Position numbers and translations under genes: made by a program
Assembly (NCBI GenBank): GCA_013001975.1
Contig: JABDKX010000108.1
Span: 1 to 53,906 of the forward strand
Reading direction: 5' to 3'
Length of the DNA: 53,906 nt
Source of the DNA: Saprospiraceae bacterium
GTDB lineage: Bacteria; Bacteroidota; Bacteroidia; Chitinophagales; Saprospiraceae
Shown here: positions 50,830 through 53,906 of the stretch, in pieces
Numbering within the stretch: the stretch's first letter is position 1
Layout of the letters: every line of letters begins with the position of its first letter
The notes under the pieces: model-generated
Told to the model about the DNA's origin: nothing
Database searches by the model: none
What the model saw: only the letters and a program-made list of their open reading frames with translations

Positions 50830-53166
50830 TCAAAATTTATAATTAATACCAAGCGTTAGGCTTCTACCCAAGTCATCAGCAAAATATCGTTGCCTATTGA
50901 GATAATCACGGTATGCTACATTAAATAAATTGTCGACTTTAACAAAACATCTGATTTTGAAATTTGAGGATATCACATTTGTTGATGCCTTAAAACCAAA
51001 TAGGTTATAAGCTGGTGGCGTTTCTAAAAAGTCTTGTTCAAATAGTATGTTATTTTGCCTCATTACAAATCGATTAGAAATCTCTATTTCCGAATTTTCT
51101 AAAGTAAAATTGTCAAATAATTTAGCTGACTTTTTAATCCGATAAATTAGACTTGCAAAAAAGCTATTCGGCGGCATAAAGATTAAAGGTCTTTTATTTC
51201 GAGTATCTTCTCCTTTTAAATAGCTGTACTTTATAAGTCCAAAAAGGGAATTTCCTAGAGTGAATTGTGCTGACAAATCCATACCAAAAATATTAGCATC
51301 TGTTTGTTCATATTTGAATACTGGAAATGCCCCACGAATTGTAAGTTCAATTTCATCTTGTGGATTTAGGAATATAAAATTCTTGAAATGTTGAAAATAC
51401 AATAATGTATTAAAAGAGAAATTAGCGCCTGGGCTCCATTTGTACTCAACTGTATTTTTTAAAGCTTTTTCCAAAACGAGATCTACATCTCCTTCTTCAA
51501 TACCACTAACCCCTTGATGCAAACCTGAACTGTAAAGTTCATTAACAGCTGGATTTCTCATGGCATAACCTGTGTTCCAGCTCAGCGATTGATTATTAGA
51601 TAGTTCAAAAGTAATCGCCAGCAAACTACTGATGTTGTGAAAATTATTTTTAAACCTTATGATCTCTCTTGGAATGGTTCGACTGATGGTTGCCACATTT
51701 TGAAATTCATAATCATATCGAATGCCAAAATTAAAATCTGTTTTCTTACTTCTTTTTGCAATAGTCGAAAACACCCCACTTTTCAATGACCAATAATCAG
51801 GAATTAATGGCAGAATACCCGTTTCTGGATTGTTATTGTTGTCTGTTAGAATATTTTGATTACCAACTTTAAGCTTCCAATTATCTCCTAGATTCCTAGT
51901 AAACTTCAATTCAGAATTAAAAGTATATTGAGACAGACTTAATGCTGGAGTATCAGACCTTCCTCCCCTTCTAATGTCAAATTCTTTACGATCATTAATT
52001 TGACCCGCAATGACGAGCTCCACATATTGATCTTCTTTTAAAAAATATTTTCCTTTTAGTTTGGCTAAGTGGTGTGAGACTATTTGTTTAGGCGCATCAA
52101 GACCATAGCTAAATTTTGGTTCGGTAAAGAAAGGAACATCTCTAACAAACGCTTGCTCCAAATCAGTTAAGTTGCCTATATGTGATCCTCTTAATACGCC
52201 CAATTCTGTATTAAAGGAACTGGCATAAAAATCTAAAAACAGTTTTTCATTAATTGATTTTTCGAGTTGCAAAGCAAAACTGGCTTCTTCATTTCCGGTA
52301 TTATTTAGAAAATATTCTGATGTCTTGCGATCACCATATTTTTTAAAAGTCCCATTAAAACGCCACGCCAAAGATTCTGCATATTTACCTAATCGCGTAT
52401 TGAGAACATGTCCTCTTCCGTTGGTCTCATATACATAGTTGACCTGACCATGCAAGTGTGGTTCTCTTTCAATTCGCTTAGGTTCCACTAATATCGCGCT
52501 GCCCAAATTGCCACCACCATATTCTATGACACTGGCTCCTTTTAACACAGTTATTTTGTCTGCTGCGAAAGGATCAATTTCAGGACTATGGTCATTTCCC
52601 CATTGTTGACCACTTTGCATAATACCATTATTAAGAACGATTAATCTGTTCCCATAAAGACCATGAACAACTGGCTTTGAAATCCCTGTACCATTTTTTA
52701 TAAGATGGACTCCAGCTTCGTTTTCAAGTAACCCAGATAAATTTTGATTGGCATTATCTTCTATTGTTTGCCTTCTAACTGAGAGGTTGGGTTGATTGAC
52801 GAATTCATCACTCTTCCCTTCAATCACCACAGCTCCTAACGATACAGGTGTATGTGATAAAAATATTGTTAAAGTAGTATCTGTAAGCAAATCTAAGTGC
52901 ATTCTTTCTCCATCACAACCTATGTGTGAAAAAGTCAAATGATAGGCTCCAGGGCAAACATCATTAATAAGAAATTTGCCTTCGTCATCAGTCGTAGTTC
53001 CTCTTGAGAGTTCCTGTATAAATATATTTACGAAGGATAATGGCGTATTAGGTGCCTCATCATATACGGTGCCTCGTACTGTTAAGTTACAACCTTGTCC
53101 ACTAGAAATCAGACTAATGAATACAAAAGTTAATGTTAATATCTGTTTTAATAAATTATTGAACAC
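50830..53166 (-). CDS. TonB-dependent receptor, probable metal importer
   Basis: 778 residues from a GTG start at 53166 that overlaps the upstream lipoprotein gene by 11 bp. A signal peptide (FVFISLISSGQG) and a CarboxypepD_reg-like domain (LTVRGTVYDEAPNTPLSFVNI) precede the plug (about 125-225: ENEAGVHLIKNGTGI, GNRLIVLNNGI, GQQWGNDHSPEIDPFAADKI). A 22-strand barrel ends with LTLGINYKF, an aromatic C-terminus. The plug's GNDHSPEID and other His resemble ZnuD-like receptors, so zinc or another divalent metal is the likely cargo; this is inference, supported by the small lipoprotein partner and the palindrome upstream. Confidence 0.8.
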   Translation of the reverse strand: MFNNLLKQILTLTFVFISLISSGQGCNLTVRGTVYDEAPNTPLSFVNIFIQELSRGTTTDDEGKFLINDVCPGAYHLTFSHIGCDGERMHLDLLTDTTLTIFLSHTPVSLGAVVIEGKSDEFVNQPNLSVRRQTIEDNANQNLSGLLENEAGVHLIKNGTGISKPVVHGLYGNRLIVLNNGIMQSGQQWGNDHSPEIDPFAADKITVLKGASVIEYGGGNLGSAILVEPKRIEREPHLHGQVNYVYETNGRGHVLNTRLGKYAESLAWRFNGTFKKYGDRKTSEYFLNNTGNEEASFALQLEKSINEKLFLDFYASSFNTELGVLRGSHIGNLTDLEQAFVRDVPFFTEPKFSYGLDAPKQIVSHHLAKLKGKYFLKEDQYVELVIAGQINDRKEFDIRRGGRSDTPALSLSQYTFNSELKFTRNLGDNWKLKVGNQNILTDNNNNPETGILPLIPDYWSLKSGVFSTIAKRSKKTDFNFGIRYDYEFQNVATISRTIPREIIRFKNNFHNISSLLAITFELSNNQSLSWNTGYAMRNPAVNELYSSGLHQGVSGIEEGDVDLVLEKALKNTVEYKWSPGANFSFNTLLYFQHFKNFIFLNPQDEIELTIRGAFPVFKYEQTDANIFGMDLSAQFTLGNSLFGLIKYSYLKGEDTRNKRPLIFMPPNSFFASLIYRIKKSAKLFDNFTLENSEIEISNRFVMRQNNILFEQDFLETPPAYNLFGFKASTNVISSNFKIRCFVKVDNLFNVAYRDYLNRQRYFADDLGRSLTLGINYKF

Positions 53167-53716
53167 TTAGATCAAATGTAACTTCAATATCTGACTCACC
53201 ACCAGCATTTGATATATTTCCGTCAGATACGCCTGTAGCTGATTTATCGGGTTGGTGTCTTAAAACAATAGTCAAGGTACCATTGGAGTTATCGCCTGTC
53301 GTTAACGTACTTAGTAAACCTACAGGATGCCCATTTTCATCTTGATCATTATAATCAACTGATACATTAACCCCCGAGCTTTGAAAAAAGAATTGGTGTT
53401 CCTCGTCTTCTTCTTCAATTTCTTCAGTAATGTTTTCAGCAGGAGACTCAGACTCATTTAATAGTTCTATTGATCCATTATATGTTTCATTAGCAGCAAG
53501 AGTGCCACCAGTTAGTATTGGAGCATTCCCACCATCACCATCTAAGTCCTGAAAACTTAAAGTAATCGAAGCACCTCCAGATGCAGGTGTTAATGTATAA
53601 TTAAGGGTTGTAATGACTTCTTCTTCAACAGGTATTACAGGGTCATCATCACCACAAGAATTGAAAAATAGGGAAGTTGCTACAGCAACAGCAATAAATA
53701 ATAATTTGTTTGTCAT
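53156..53716 (-). CDS. Small lipoprotein ('type 1 periplasmic binding fold superfamily'-like) paired with the TonB receptor
   Basis: 186 residues with lipobox FFNSC (about residue 21). A beta-sandwich-like body contains LDGDGGNAPILTGGTLAANETYNGSIEL and then an acidic stretch NITEEIEEEDEEHQFFF, with more Asp/His near VLRHQPDKS. The same sequence type is annotated as 'type 1 periplasmic binding fold superfamily' in other Bacteroidota and usually sits before a TonB receptor. The acidic and His residues could bind metal. Its stop lies inside the receptor gene start, implying coupled translation. Confidence 0.75.
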   Translation of the reverse strand: MTNKLLFIAVAVATSLFFNSCGDDDPVIPVEEEVITTLNYTLTPASGGASITLSFQDLDGDGGNAPILTGGTLAANETYNGSIELLNESESPAENITEEIEEEDEEHQFFFQSSGVNVSVDYNDQDENGHPVGLLSTLTTGDNSNGTLTIVLRHQPDKSATGVSDGNISNAGGESDIEVTFDLSVQ

Positions 53717-53749
53717 AGATTCAAAGTATTAAATTATGAATGTATTTCA

Positions 53750-53757
53750 CAAATATA
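53750..53757 (-). promoter_or_regulatory. -7 promoter element of the lipoprotein-receptor operon
   Basis: On the minus strand TATATTTG (53757-53750) matches TAnnTTTG exactly, 34 nt before the ATG at 53716. The palindrome at 53767-53781 lies directly upstream, over the spacer/-33 region. Confidence 0.45.
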
Positions 53758-53766
53758 ATAATTTAT

Positions 53767-53781
53767 TGCAACAATGTTGCA
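53767..53781. promoter_or_regulatory. 7-1-7 palindrome, candidate FUR-family (Zur/Fur-like) operator
   Basis: TGCAACA (53767-53773), a central A, and TGTTGCA (53775-53781) form a perfect 15-bp inverted repeat with a single-base centre, the format of FUR-family boxes. It lies 10 bp upstream of the -7 element of the lipoprotein-TonB receptor operon. The remaining sequence to 53906 shows no gene. Confidence 0.5.
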
Positions 53782-53906
53782 TTTATATAAAAGATTGTAC
53801 ATTACCGAAATTGATAATGTTGTGACCTCAATAGCGAATCTTGAGAAGGAATAATAAGGAGATGTATTTCACTAAAACACCCTTGATCTTGAATTTAATA
53901 CATAAT

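Overview
The window is an AT-rich chromosomal segment from a Bacteroidota bacterium, most likely the Saprospiria or a near relative. Grounds: C-terminal type IX secretion (T9SS type A) sorting domains on three large secreted proteins, choice-of-anchor B and GLPGLI families, SusC/CarboxypepD-regulatory outer-membrane receptors, Bacteroidota-type promoters (TTG or TTTG, about 18-21 nt, TAnnTTTG), near absence of Shine-Dalgarno sequences, and a bacillithiol-type YtxJ protein. Genus-level placement is not possible from sequence alone. I see no complete insertion sequence, prophage or CRISPR array; this is mostly ordinary housekeeping and envelope gene content.

Layout. 1-2.5 kb: a secreted beta-propeller adhesin-like protein. 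2.5-3.6 kb: tRNA-Glu(UUC) followed by about 950 bp without a recognisable gene, holding a duplication that includes the tRNA 3' end and three copies of a hairpin-rich element. 3.6-9.6 kb: cysteine dioxygenase, DUF5995, a sodium:solute symporter with a 9-bp satellite at its 3' end, a small barrel-like protein, DinB-like protein and GlpD. 9.6-13.6 kb (minus): SGNH-hydrolase lipoprotein, TMTC-like membrane glycosyltransferase with TPRs, DUF983 and a methyltransferase. 13.7-17.7 kb (plus): moeA, a mobA fusion and a secreted exo/endonuclease-phosphatase, tightly packed. 17.7-19.5 kb (minus): a repetitive coiled-coil/HhH protein and an OmpA-like protein. 19.6-35.4 kb: secreted peptidase, FG-GAP/UnbV lipoprotein, lipid kinase, a vanadium haloperoxidase-like T9SS protein with calcium-type MopE repeats, a GLPGLI plus TonB-receptor pair, a di-haem cytochrome and gamma-glutamyltransferase. 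35.6-45.7 kb: DUF2853, YtxJ, M48 peptidase, pssA, ferredoxin, rhodanese lipoprotein, barrel protein, SRPBCC protein, tpiA, ppk1 and a fatty acid desaturase. 45.8-50.8 kb: Gfo/Idh oxidoreductase, then a fadN-fadA beta-oxidation operon. 50.8-53.7 kb (minus): a TonB receptor and small lipoprotein that look like a metal-uptake pair.

How genes work together. Clear functional pairs are fadN-fadA (beta-oxidation; a perfect 10-3-10 inverted repeat overlaps the probable promoter), moeA-mobA (molybdenum cofactor), GLPGLI-TonB receptor, and lipoprotein-TonB receptor (a 7-1-7 palindrome of the FUR-family format lies just upstream). The rest look like single genes or two-gene units of central and envelope metabolism.

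The least explained parts are the structured repeat downstream of tRNA-Glu, whose diverged third copy keeps two hairpins through compensating base changes, and a 37-codon minus-strand ORF at 39379-39492 that ends about 45 bp before a good intrinsic terminator. All functional statements come from motif recognition by eye; no database search was possible.
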